A stretch of 52,192 nt of DNA from Paraburkholderia fynbosensis (GTDB lineage: Bacteria > Pseudomonadota > Gammaproteobacteria > Burkholderiales > Burkholderiaceae). Shown here in pieces: positions 8,599 through 16,485 of this stretch. Position 1 is the stretch's first letter, and each line of letters opens with the position of its first letter. A program made the position numbers and the translations under genes. The notes below the pieces were generated by a model. That model worked only from the letters and a program-made list of their open reading frames with translations. It made no database searches and was not told where the DNA came from. The DNA is taken from contig NZ_CADIKI010000036.1 in NCBI RefSeq assembly GCF_902859935.1, positions 1 to 52,192 of the forward strand, in the 5' to 3' direction.

Positions 8599-9347
8599 GG
8601 CTCGACGGAAAAGTCGCGATCATCACGGGGGGAGGCGCGGGAATAGGCCGCACCGCCGCACGTCTGTTTTCCCAGGAAGGCGCCACGGTCGCGATTGTTG
8701 ACATTGATTGCGACCGCGGTACCCAGTGCGAAAGGGAGATTAGAGAACTGGGTGGGAATGGCGTTTTCTTTGAGGTGGACGTATCCAGTGACGACCAGGT
8801 AAGGGATGTGGTGTTCGAGGTCACCAGACGTCTTGGGAAAATAGACGTTCTTTATAACAACGCTGGCGGATCAAGTAGTCGCGATTCAGATGTCACTTCA
8901 GCAAGTAACGCAGTGTTTTGGCAAGCGATGTCGGTTGATCTCTTCGGAACTTGGTTGTTTTGCCGTTACGCGATCCCACAGATGATCCGCGCGGGCGGTG
9001 GCGCGGTAATAAATTCTGCTTCGATAGTCGCGCTGCGAGGCGTTCCCAGGCGTGATGCCTACACAGCTGCCAAAGGAGCAGTGATTGCCTTGACAAGATC
9101 CATGGCTGTGGAATTTGCAGCGTGCGGGGTGCGTGTCAATGCCATAGCGGCGTCATCGACGCTGACCGAACGAATCAAAACACGGATGGCAAGCGATTAT
9201 AAGTCCATGGCCGCCGAGAGCCGGCATCTCCTGGGGCTTGCTGACCCGAGGGACATTGCAAACGCTGCGCTCTACCTGGCATCGGACGAGTCGAGGATGA
9301 TCACAGGTCAGACACTGGTAATAGACAGCGGTTATTCAGCGTCCTAG
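8595..9347 (+). CDS. Short-chain dehydrogenase/reductase (SDR)
   Basis: The 250-residue classical SDR has the cofactor motif TGGGAGIG (11-18), NNAG (88-91), the catalytic serine region NSAS (140-143) and YTAAK with Tyr156 and Lys160. Asp36 at the end of beta-2 (IVDID) favours NAD over NADP. Its ATG overlaps the kinase stop, so the two are co-translated. With the kinase, the lactonase-like protein and the aldo/keto reductase it suggests oxidation of a sugar, sugar lactone or sugar acid. Confidence 0.85.
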   Translation: MRLDGKVAIITGGGAGIGRTAARLFSQEGATVAIVDIDCDRGTQCEREIRELGGNGVFFEVDVSSDDQVRDVVFEVTRRLGKIDVLYNNAGGSSSRDSDVTSASNAVFWQAMSVDLFGTWLFCRYAIPQMIRAGGGAVINSASIVALRGVPRRDAYTAAKGAVIALTRSMAVEFAACGVRVNAIAASSTLTERIKTRMASDYKSMAAESRHLLGLADPRDIANAALYLASDESRMITGQTLVIDSGYSAS

Positions 9348-9568
9348 CGATCGGCTGGTTTCGTGAGAAGCGGTTGTAATCCGAAAGTGACCCGAGCGCA
9401 AGGATTCACACGTTTTATAGAAGATCGGAACAGTTCATGCAGAAGCGTGTAAGCGCTCATCCGAGCATCTGACGTAGGTGTCCAGTGATAGGCGCGATAT
9501 CGTATGCCGGAAGGCGGCCTTTCTCCGTCCGGTAGCAGAGAGATGTGAATCGTATGATGGAGCAGACA

Positions 9569-10375
9569 ATGAGTGTAGTTCCAATGTTCGGACTCGGCAC
9601 CTTCCGACTCAAAGGTCAGGCGGTAATCGACTCCGTTTCGACTAGTCTTGAGCTTGGATACCGTGCAATCGACACTGCCCAGCGGTACGGGAACGAAGCG
9701 GAAATCGGCCAGGCAATTGCGGCGTCGGCAGTACAGCGCGACGCTCTTTTTCTAACAACCAAGATCAGTTTCGACAACCACTCGGCCGATAAACTGGTGC
9801 CAAGTCTTGAGCAAAGCCTGGCAAAGCTCCGGACAGACTATGTTGATTTGACGTTAATCCATTGGCCGGCGCTGAAGAATAACGTTTCACTTGCCGAGTA
9901 TATGACGGCGTTAGCTGACGCGAAGGAGAAAGGGCTAACCCGTCAGATCGGCGTCTCGAATTTCACAATCGCATTGATCAAGGACGCGATAGATGTTGTA
10001 GGCAACGGCGAGATTGCGACAAATCAGATCGAGCTTAATCCGTACTTGCAAAACCGGAAGCTTGTCGATTTCTTGCAAGCCTCGGGGATTCACATTACGT
10101 CGTATATGACGCTCGCCTATGGAAAGCTTCTCGGCGACCCTGTCGTGCAGACGATCGCTGCCCGGCACAACGCAACGGCGGCACAGGTTGCCTTGGCTTG
10201 GGCGTTGCGGCTCGGCTATTCCGTCATCCCTTCGTCGACAAAGCGCGAAAACCTTGCTAGCAATCTGGAAGCGCAGGCGCTCAAGTTGACAGCACGAGAC
10301 ATGAAAGAGATCGCTGCACTCGAACGTAACCTTCGTTTAATTAACCCCGATCACCTTGCGCCGGAATGGGACTAG
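9569..10375 (+). CDS. dkgB: Aldo/keto reductase, 2,5-didehydrogluconate reductase B type
   Basis: The 268-residue AKR closely follows E. coli DkgB, which has 267 residues, over its whole length, including the opening FGLGTFRLK, NQIELNPYLQNRK, ITSYMTLAYGK, IPSSTKR and the C-terminus LAPEWD. The catalytic tetrad is in place at Asp35, Tyr40, Lys65 and His98. Family members reduce 2,5-diketo-gluconate and also small aldehydes such as methylglyoxal with NADPH. The ATG at 9569 was chosen over GTG 9545 and ATG 9554/9557 because GGAG at 9560-9563 is well spaced and the length then matches DkgB. It stands 220 bases after the SDR and may have its own promoter. Confidence 0.85.
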   Translation: MSVVPMFGLGTFRLKGQAVIDSVSTSLELGYRAIDTAQRYGNEAEIGQAIAASAVQRDALFLTTKISFDNHSADKLVPSLEQSLAKLRTDYVDLTLIHWPALKNNVSLAEYMTALADAKEKGLTRQIGVSNFTIALIKDAIDVVGNGEIATNQIELNPYLQNRKLVDFLQASGIHITSYMTLAYGKLLGDPVVQTIAARHNATAAQVALAWALRLGYSVIPSSTKRENLASNLEAQALKLTARDMKEIAALERNLRLINPDHLAPEWD

Positions 10376-10467
10376 CACGGCGGCGATCAGTAGGGTAGAG
10401 GTGTCGACGTCGTGCCTCGGAAAATCGTATGCGGTCCATCAACGACGCCCCGGGGCGAAATTCGTAA

Positions 10468-10503
10468 CTGATGCTGCGTGTCCACGTGGACAGCTGGCAT
10501 CAG
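10468..10503. repeat. Nested palindrome at the left edge of an IS66 remnant
   Basis: Outer arms CTGATGC (10468-10474) and GCATCAG (10497-10503) enclose the perfect 14-base palindrome TGTCCACGTGGACA (10479-10492). It lies about 40 bases before the start of the IS66 tnpA-like frame. A GTAA at 10464 resembles the start of IS66-family terminal repeats, so the structure may belong to that element's left end. Confidence 0.5.
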
Positions 10504-10541
10504 AGTGTGTGAGAGAGAAATGAGACTGGCTTAGCCGATCG

Positions 10542-11038
10542 GTGACCGCCCGGAAGCGAGAGGGTCGTCGTGAATACGACGATGCTGCTCGCGATGAGCT
10601 TGTGCAGCTTTGTCTGCAGCCTGGCGTCTTGATCGCCAGGACGGCAATGGAGCACGACCTCAATTTGAACGTGCTTCGCGGCTGGATCGCGCGGAAGACC
10701 GAAGCGCAAGTAGTGCACGAGCGGGTCGCCAGAACGCCGACGGTCACCGAGAGCGTGTCGATCGAGATCGTGAGCACACCGTCGGCGTTTGTGCCAGTCG
10801 TGTGGACTGCTGCTTCATCGGTGACACTGCCACCAACGCCGTCGGCTCAGGTTCCTTCGATGGCACTCTCGTTGCACTGCGTCTGTCGAACGGCGTCGAA
10901 TTTGATCTCGGTGAGGCGAGCATCGACGACCTGCCGACGGTGATCCACGAGTTCGAGAGGCCGCTGGGTTCCGGTTCGAAGAAGATTTCAAGGCATACCC
11001 GTCACACCTTCGAGATCCGTACCATCGCCGCACCGTGA
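10542..11038 (+). pseudogene. tnpA: IS66-family accessory protein TnpA, frameshifted remnant
   Basis: The first frame (GTG at 10542) reads an HTH region with DDAARDELVQLCLQPGV and NLNVLRGWI, typical of the IS66 accessory ORF. After about residue 95 the similarity moves to another frame, in which LVALRLSNGVEFDLGE and LPTVIHEF match the usual TnpA C-terminus. The gene is therefore broken by at least one indel near 10,850. No TnpB, TnpC or right end is seen, so only this fragment of the element remains. Confidence 0.65.
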
Positions 11039-11062
11039 AGTTGCAACAGGATGGAGAAAGTT

Positions 11063-11302
11063 ATGGCAAATGCAGGAAGGTCACTGAGAACTATGGTTCA
11101 GGATTGGCTGGCACCCGATCCCCGGAGAGGGTTTAGAGTCAGTCACGTTGGACGATCCAGGCACGGGCGCTATGTTTGCGTCGTCGCAGACAATGGGACG
11201 GGCTCAAGGGCGATGTTCTTTTTTCGCCACAGCGATGGGTCATGGTACATCTTCCCACCCGAGCCGGAAAGACCAGCTATGCAGGTTGCGCAACTTGCCT
11301 GA
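11063..11302 (+). CDS. Small hypothetical protein
   Basis: This 79-residue frame has a good ribosome site (GGAGAAAG) seven bases before the ATG at 11063. The C-terminal half is rich in aromatic residues (RAMFFFRHSDGSWYIFPPEPERPAM) and looks like a small beta-rich domain. I do not recognise a characterised family. It lies between decayed mobile elements, so it may be element cargo or a surviving host gene. Confidence 0.5.
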   Translation: MANAGRSLRTMVQDWLAPDPRRGFRVSHVGRSRHGRYVCVVADNGTGSRAMFFFRHSDGSWYIFPPEPERPAMQVAQLA

Positions 11303-11391
11303 ACGCCGGAAGCACGAATCAATTAACCGACGGAGTTCCTGATCCGGGACTGTGCCCCGCTCCGCTCATCGTTGTCCCGTGGCGGGATGCG

Positions 11392-11475
11392 ATGACCCAA
11401 CCGATAATTCGAGACGTCTTGTGGTCACTGATGCAACTTTCTTTACCGCCGCCGCGACGGCAGCGGGTCCGATAA
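11392..11475 (+). pseudogene. N-terminal fragment of an IS5-family transposase
   Basis: The 27 residues from ATG 11392 parallel the N-terminus of the IS5-type transposase at 50622-51433: PI, D-LW-L, then LPPP followed by basic residues. About half the positions are identical. A stop at 11473-11475 ends the frame and I cannot follow the similarity further in any frame. It is a relic with no visible ends. Confidence 0.45.
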
Positions 11476-11623
11476 CTCGGGTGCGGGCCGCTGCACTGCC
11501 ACGCAGTACTGAAGCAGCTTCTGTCCATGCACGTCTCAGAGCGTCTGAACCAGCGCTGAACGGGAGAGGTGCACACGTGCAGAAGCCTACCTTCCGGCAT
11601 CCATCGCGACCCACGGTGCCGCG

Positions 11624-11847
11624 ATGAACAATCGCCTTCGGCTCGTTCCACGGCCCACGGAGCTCAGATCGCCTTCGGTAACGGAGGAACACGTGCAGAG
11701 CGCATGCGAAGCAGCGAACGAAAGTTCGGTGCCCGGGAGCACCACGCACAGAAGTCTCGCGTGCATCGTGGCCTCGATCCAGAACCTGGCGCAGATTGAA
11801 AGCGCCTACGGCACCGCAACCGCGCTCACCGTCAGGCATGTGGTGTA
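11624..11847 (+). pseudogene. Truncated GGDEF-like protein, cut by IS21
   Basis: The frame from ATG 11624 runs to the first base of the IS21 element. The last 30 host residues (CIVASIQNLAQIESAYG then TALTVRHVV) resemble the start of a degenerate GGDEF domain, where a beta strand and N-x-x-x-I-N-x-x-Y-G lead into a helix. About 75 residues of host sequence remain. The missing half is not found on the far side of the IS21 element, so flanking DNA was probably deleted. Family assignment is tentative. Confidence 0.35.
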
Positions 11848-11850
11848 TGT

Positions 11851-11984
11851 CACGGATCGCCGTATAGGAGCCAGTTGATGATCGGCGCATAGGCGCCAGC
11901 GCAGGATCGGCGTAATGGAGCCAGTCCATGATCGCCGTAATGGCGCCACCCGATGATCGGCGTATAGGCGCCACCTGCGCCGTG
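11851..11984. repeat. Multiple terminal repeats of IS21, left end
   Basis: Five imperfect copies of a unit near GATCGGCGTAATGGCGCCA follow one another at about 25-base spacing. The variants differ mainly at TAATGG/TATAGG and GCGCC/GAGCC. They are probable transposase binding sites. Confidence 0.8.
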
Positions 11985-12048
11985 TAGCAGAACGCGGTTC
12001 GAACTTTCCCAACTGGGTACGCTTCGCTCTTTTCTGAGCGGAGCGCCC

Positions 12049-13587
12049 ATGGCCAACCGGAGGTTCGAATTGTTTGAGTACCGCCAAGTCCTTGTCCGTA
12101 TGCGGCAAGGTGATTCCGACCGCGACATAGCGCGCGCCGGGCTCATGGGCCGCAAGAAGCTCACCGCCGTAAGGCGCACCGCGCAAGAGCTCGGCTGGCT
12201 CGATCCGGCGCAACCGCTGCCGCAAGACACCGTGATTGCAGGTCAGTTCGGCCGCACGCCGCACCTGCCCAGTACCTGCGTGTCGACACTCGAACCCTTT
12301 CGCGAGCAGATCAGTAGCTGGTTTGACGCTGACGTACAGGGCACGACGATTCACAGCGCGCTCAAGCGCAACCATGGCTACACCGGCAGCTATTCGGCGG
12401 TGCGCCGCTTCCTGAAGCATCTGGGCGCCGAACGTAACGTCACCGCGACAACGATTCTGGACTTCCCGCCGGCCGATGCCGCGCAGGTCGACTTTGGCGC
12501 CGGTCCCGCGCTCGTCCACGAATCAGGTCATACGCTCAAGACGTGGTTCTTCGTCATGACGCTGTGCTGGTCGCGTCACCAGTACGTCGAACTCGTCTTC
12601 GATCAGACCGTCGAGACGTGGCTTGCCTGCCACCGTCGCGCCTTCGAGTGGTTTGGCGGCTGCCCGGGGCGAATCATCATCGACAACGCGAAGTGCGCGA
12701 TCATCAGGGCCTGCACGTACGACCCCGAGGTCCAGCGTTCCTACGCAGGCCTCGCTGAGGGATACGGTTTCAGGATCGATGCCTGTCCGCCGCACGACCC
12801 GCAGAAGAAAGGCGTCGTCGAATCGGGTGTCAAATACGTCAAGAAGTCCTTCATGCCGCTGCGCACGTTTCGTGATCTGCCGGACGCCAACCGGCAGTTG
12901 CGCGAATGGATCATGCAGGAGGCCAGTGTTCGTGAACACGGCACGACACGCGAACAGCCTCTGGCGCGCTTCGCCATCGAGAAGCCGCTATTGACGGCGC
13001 TGCCCGATGTACCGCCCGTGCTCGCCGCATGGTCCACGGTCACCGTTCATCGTGACGCTCACATCCAGCATCACAAGGCGCTCTACTCGGTGCCGTTCGC
13101 CCTGGTCGCCAAGACGCTGTGGGTGAAGGCGACAGACACGGTCGTGCAGCTGTTCCATCAGCACGAACTCGTTGCCACCCATCCCCGGCTGCGCAAGCCA
13201 GGCGCACGCTCAACCGTCCGCGATCATCAGCCGCCGGCAGCACAGGCGTGGCTCGAACACGATCCGCAATGGTGTCTGGCGCAGGCCAAAGAAATCGGTC
13301 CTGCCTGCCACGCGCTGATTCTGGCGCTCTTCAACGATGAGGTGCTCGTCAACCTGCGCGGTGCGCAGGGCATCGTCCGGCTTCGCGGCAAGGTGGGTGA
13401 CGCGCGGCTGGATGCCGCATGCGAACGGGCGCTGGCCCATGCCAGTCCCAGGTGGCGAACGGTCAAGACGATTCTGGACAAAGGTCTGGAGAGCGAACCC
13501 ATCGGAGAGTCCCCGCAAACGCTCACCGATACCTACGTCAACGGCGGCCGCTTCGGTCGCAATCTCCAATCCCTGCTGATCCACTAA
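12049..13587 (+). CDS. istA: IS21-family transposase IstA
   Basis: The 512-residue DDE transposase starts with a helix-turn-helix (VRMRQGDSDRDIARAGL). The integrase core has QVDFGAG, GRIIIDNAKCAII and KKGVVESGVKYVKKSF, which hold the three acidic residues. Length is normal for IstA. It catalyses strand transfer of the element together with IstB, whose start lies six bases after its stop. No damage is visible. Confidence 0.95.
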   Translation: MANRRFELFEYRQVLVRMRQGDSDRDIARAGLMGRKKLTAVRRTAQELGWLDPAQPLPQDTVIAGQFGRTPHLPSTCVSTLEPFREQISSWFDADVQGTTIHSALKRNHGYTGSYSAVRRFLKHLGAERNVTATTILDFPPADAAQVDFGAGPALVHESGHTLKTWFFVMTLCWSRHQYVELVFDQTVETWLACHRRAFEWFGGCPGRIIIDNAKCAIIRACTYDPEVQRSYAGLAEGYGFRIDACPPHDPQKKGVVESGVKYVKKSFMPLRTFRDLPDANRQLREWIMQEASVREHGTTREQPLARFAIEKPLLTALPDVPPVLAAWSTVTVHRDAHIQHHKALYSVPFALVAKTLWVKATDTVVQLFHQHELVATHPRLRKPGARSTVRDHQPPAAQAWLEHDPQWCLAQAKEIGPACHALILALFNDEVLVNLRGAQGIVRLRGKVGDARLDAACERALAHASPRWRTVKTILDKGLESEPIGESPQTLTDTYVNGGRFGRNLQSLLIH

Positions 13588-13593
13588 ACGCCC

Positions 13594-14382
13594 ATGAATC
13601 CCAGTCCTGAACTGAACACAACCCTCAAGCAGTTGCGCCTGTCCGGCGTGCTCGATTCCCTTGAGCAACGCAACCGGCAGGCCATTGACGGCCAGCTCGC
13701 GTACACGGAGTTCCTCGCCATGCTGCTGCACGACGAAGTCGCCCGGCGTGACCAGAAGAAGCTGCGCACCCGCCTGGCCCGCGCTGGCTTCGCAATGGGC
13801 AAGACCCTCGAAACGTTCGACTTCGACCGGCTGCCGAACCTGAATCGTACCCATATCCACGACCTTGCTACCGGCCGCTATATCGATGAGAAGGTCGCGA
13901 TTCTCATTGCCGGGCCAACAGGTACTGGCAAGTCACACCTGGCACAGGCCCTCGGCAATTGCGCCGCCCGGCAAGGACGTGATGTCGTGTTCGCCGCGCA
14001 GACCAGGCTATTGAACAGTCTGCAGGCAGCGCGCGCGACCGGTACCTATGAGCGCAAACTGAAACAGCTTGCCAGCGTACCGGTTCTCATCGTCGACGAC
14101 TTCGCGCTCAAGCCGCTGCGCTCGCCGCAAGATGAAGACTTCCACGACCTGATCGCGGAAAGGTACGAGACCGCTGCGACGATCCTGACCAGTAACCTCG
14201 ACTTCAGCGAATGGGGCGATGCGTTTGCCGGCAACCGCATCCTCGGCGCCGCCACACTCGATCGCCTGCGACACGGCGCCTATCGTATCGTGCTCGATGG
14301 TGACAGCTTCCGCACGCCCAGGCCAATGCCTGAACCCGACCAGACACGACTTGCGAAATCAACCAAAAAAACGCATCCTTGA
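13594..14382 (+). CDS. istB: IS21-family helper ATPase IstB
   Basis: The 262-residue AAA+ protein has the P-loop AGPTGTGKSHLAQAL (about 105-119) and a Walker B-like VLIVDDFAL. IstB assists the transposase and helps target choice. The ATG follows istA closely, the usual arrangement for the family. It appears full length. Confidence 0.95.
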   Translation: MNPSPELNTTLKQLRLSGVLDSLEQRNRQAIDGQLAYTEFLAMLLHDEVARRDQKKLRTRLARAGFAMGKTLETFDFDRLPNLNRTHIHDLATGRYIDEKVAILIAGPTGTGKSHLAQALGNCAARQGRDVVFAAQTRLLNSLQAARATGTYERKLKQLASVPVLIVDDFALKPLRSPQDEDFHDLIAERYETAATILTSNLDFSEWGDAFAGNRILGAATLDRLRHGAYRIVLDGDSFRTPRPMPEPDQTRLAKSTKKTHP

Positions 14383-14411
14383 GTCCGTTCGAATCCGCGT
14401 TTTACTTCACT

Positions 14412-14467
14412 TCAAACTGGCGCCATTACGGCGATCATCCCCGGCGTCATTACGCCGATCCGTGACA
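14412..14467. repeat. Terminal repeats of IS21, right end
   Basis: Two inverted copies of the unit seen at the left end (GGCGCCATTACGGCGATC and GGCGTCATTACGCCGATC) close the element and finish with the inverted repeat ending CGTGACA at 14467. Confidence 0.8.
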
Positions 14468-14709
14468 CCGCGCCCCAGCTATCTTTTGAGCGGTGCTAAT
14501 GAAACGGCAAACTGACAAATCGGAGACCTCTAAAGCAGGCCAGTGTTCAGTCACAGCGAACGGCGTTTTCCGTGTGCTTCGTGACTGATTGGTGGTGGGT
14601 CGACGAATGGCATAGTTGTAGGCTGGCGCGCACAGAAATGGAACGGACGCGACAGCACATCCGTCCTACTCGACAACATGACGACCTCATGGCCCTCTCT
14701 CTACTTTCA

Positions 14710-15606
14710 TCACCCACAGCGTGCTTCCAGCCAGCGACGAAACGCAAGCAAGGCTTCTGATTCGGCTTGCGTAGATTGCCATGCCAGCCAATAGCTATAT
14801 TTCGTTTGAATCGAGTGTTGGGACAAGCGAACGAGGCGGCCTGCCTTTACATCCTCACCAACGAATTCGGGCGGCAACAACGCTATGCCCAAGCCTGCCA
14901 ACGCTGCCTCACAACTGAGAAGTAGCAGCGAGTAGAAACTCGCCGCCGTCACTTTTAGGTTGGGCAATCCCATCCCTGCAAGATAATCGGACCAAGCATC
15001 AGGCATCTCTTTAAGATGCAGTAGCGGAAGACTTGCTATCGTTTCCGCATCTAGCTTTCCCGCTCCGGGTAACAGGCCAGGCGCCCCATAGGCCGCCAGT
15101 GTCAAAGGAAACAGCTTTGCTGTGGTGGTTCCCGCTGGCTGAGTTGGCGAATTGATAATTGCGGCATCGAATTGGGAACGAGTCAGGTCGATAGGCCCTA
15201 CGCGTGACGTGACGTTCACGAGGATACCGGGATTCTCCTTAAGAAAATCCGGGAGATTTGGAATGAGCCAACGATTGCAGAAGCTCCCCGCGACAGACAG
15301 GTCTAGGGAGTTTCGTAACGTATGTCTCATCTGGATTCGAACAGTCACGGCCTCCAGTTCATCAAGTAGCGGTACCACCTTCTCCCAATAATCCCTACCG
15401 GAATCGGTCAACGTCAAGTGGCGACCGGAGCGCTCGAACAGCGAGACGTTCAGGAATTCTTCAAGGTCTTTTATCTGCCTGCTAACTGCGCTCTGTGTAA
15501 GTCCTAACGCATCGCCAGCCTGCGTGAAGTTCATGCGACGCACGCATGCATCAAAAATCGTCAGCGCGTCGCTGGACGGTATTGTTCTGCCAATCGTCTT
15601 CTTCAT
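14710..15606 (-). CDS. LysR-family transcriptional regulator (GcvA-like)
   Basis: The 298-residue regulator has the LysR winged helix at about 15-75 (FTQAGDALGLTQSAVSRQIKDLE, then LFERSGRHLTLTDSG) and a periplasmic-binding-protein-like effector domain after it. The order resembles the GcvA subgroup. It is divergent from the racemase at 15697 with 90 bases between the starts, the common arrangement in which a LysR protein controls the opposite operon and itself. The likely targets are therefore the racemase, MFS transporter and M81 peptidase genes. Confidence 0.9.
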   Translation of the reverse strand: MKKTIGRTIPSSDALTIFDACVRRMNFTQAGDALGLTQSAVSRQIKDLEEFLNVSLFERSGRHLTLTDSGRDYWEKVVPLLDELEAVTVRIQMRHTLRNSLDLSVAGSFCNRWLIPNLPDFLKENPGILVNVTSRVGPIDLTRSQFDAAIINSPTQPAGTTTAKLFPLTLAAYGAPGLLPGAGKLDAETIASLPLLHLKEMPDAWSDYLAGMGLPNLKVTAASFYSLLLLSCEAALAGLGIALLPPEFVGEDVKAGRLVRLSQHSIQTKYSYWLAWQSTQAESEALLAFRRWLEARCG

Positions 15607-15628
15607 TCCGTAAATTCATTCAGGCATC

Positions 15629-15655
15629 AAAAAACGTCATTATGAACGTATTTTT
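15629..15655. promoter_or_regulatory. Candidate LysR operator between divergent genes
   Basis: The AT-rich stretch AAAAAACGTCATTATGAACG followed by TATTTTT forms a rough dyad around two ACGT cores, and lies between the LysR gene and the racemase. Its position suits a LysR binding site, but the symmetry is imperfect and no second copy is seen. Confidence 0.35.
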
Positions 15656-15696
15656 GTCGCTCTTACCATGCAAAAAAATACTTGTAATGAAACGCG

Positions 15697-16485
15697 ATGC
15701 CAAACGATGCCCTGATTTCGATGGAACCTCGTGGTCTCGTCGGTGCACTTCAGCCCGTCGCCATAATCGGCGGCATGGGACCAGAAGCCGGCGTAGACAT
15801 GACCTCACGGTTTTTGGAGGCTTGCCGGAGCGAAATGAGACTTCTTGGGCAAGCAATCCGCGACCAGAGTTACCCTCCGCACGTGCTGATTCAGTTTTGC
15901 GTGCCAGACCGTACGGCTGCTTTCCGAGGAGAAGGTGCCTCACCCGTCCCGGCGCTCGTAGCGGCATTGGGAACAGCACGGGCGGCTGGCGCTAAGGTCT
16001 GCGGCATGGCCTGCAATACCGTACACCTGTGGCACAAAGACGTGGTCGAACTGTTCCCTGGCCTCGAGTTGGTAAACATTGCAGAGGAAACAGCTAAGGC
16101 GGCCAAGCGCGTAGGCGCAGCGTCCGCGGCCGTACTCGCGACCTCCGCAACACAGGAAAGCGGTTTGTATCGTAATGCCCTTGAAGAGCGGGGACTTCGG
16201 GTAGTTGACCGCTCAACGGATGAGATGAACGATGTGCATCGAGCCATCTTTCAAATCAAGGCGGGCAATGTCGCGGCAGCGACTCCCATTATCGAGGCAG
16301 CGGTCGCCTCTGCTCTCGCGGAGGCCGATTGTGTGGTGCTGGGATGCACGGAGCTTGGTCTCGTAATCAAACCAGAAAGCTACGCCACAGGTGCAGTTCT
16401 CGATGCCGCCGATGTACTCGCCTCGAGACTCGCATACCACGCGTTCCACAAACAATGCGCTCGACCTAGTCCCGACCATGAATAA
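15697..16485 (+). CDS. Aspartate/glutamate racemase family protein
   Basis: The 262-residue protein shows the Asp/Glu racemase fold with both catalytic cysteines: MACNT (Cys106) and LGCTEL (Cys217). GGMGPEAG near the N-terminus is the usual family start, so the true start may be the ATG at 15697 or at 15721 (MEPRG). The enzyme should interconvert L and D forms of an acidic amino acid by a PLP-free two-base mechanism. It is first in a three-gene set with an MFS transporter and an M81 peptidase under the divergent LysR gene. Confidence 0.85.
   Translation: MPNDALISMEPRGLVGALQPVAIIGGMGPEAGVDMTSRFLEACRSEMRLLGQAIRDQSYPPHVLIQFCVPDRTAAFRGEGASPVPALVAALGTARAAGAKVCGMACNTVHLWHKDVVELFPGLELVNIAEETAKAAKRVGAASAAVLATSATQESGLYRNALEERGLRVVDRSTDEMNDVHRAIFQIKAGNVAAATPIIEAAVASALAEADCVVLGCTELGLVIKPESYATGAVLDAADVLASRLAYHAFHKQCARPSPDHE

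Larger units (their letters stand above)
11848..14467 (+). mobile_element. IS21-family insertion sequence
   Basis: The element carries istA and istB in order. Both ends start with TGTCACGGATCGSCGTA, forming the terminal inverted repeats at 11848 and 14467. Repeats of a GATCGSCGTAATGGCGCCA unit lie inside the ends, a known feature of IS21 relatives. The bases flanking the two ends (GTGGTGTA and CCGCGCCC) do not match, so there is no target-site duplication. Both genes look intact and the element could still move. Confidence 0.9.

Noticed and set aside
11848..11984. CRISPR-like array
   Set aside because: The short regular repeats are the multiple ends of IS21. The units are imperfect, there are no unique spacers of constant length, and no cas genes are present.
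11366..12519. Minus-strand frames of about 200 codons across the IS21 left end
   Set aside because: They read through the terminal repeats and istA in reverse and contain repeated, meaningless peptide units.
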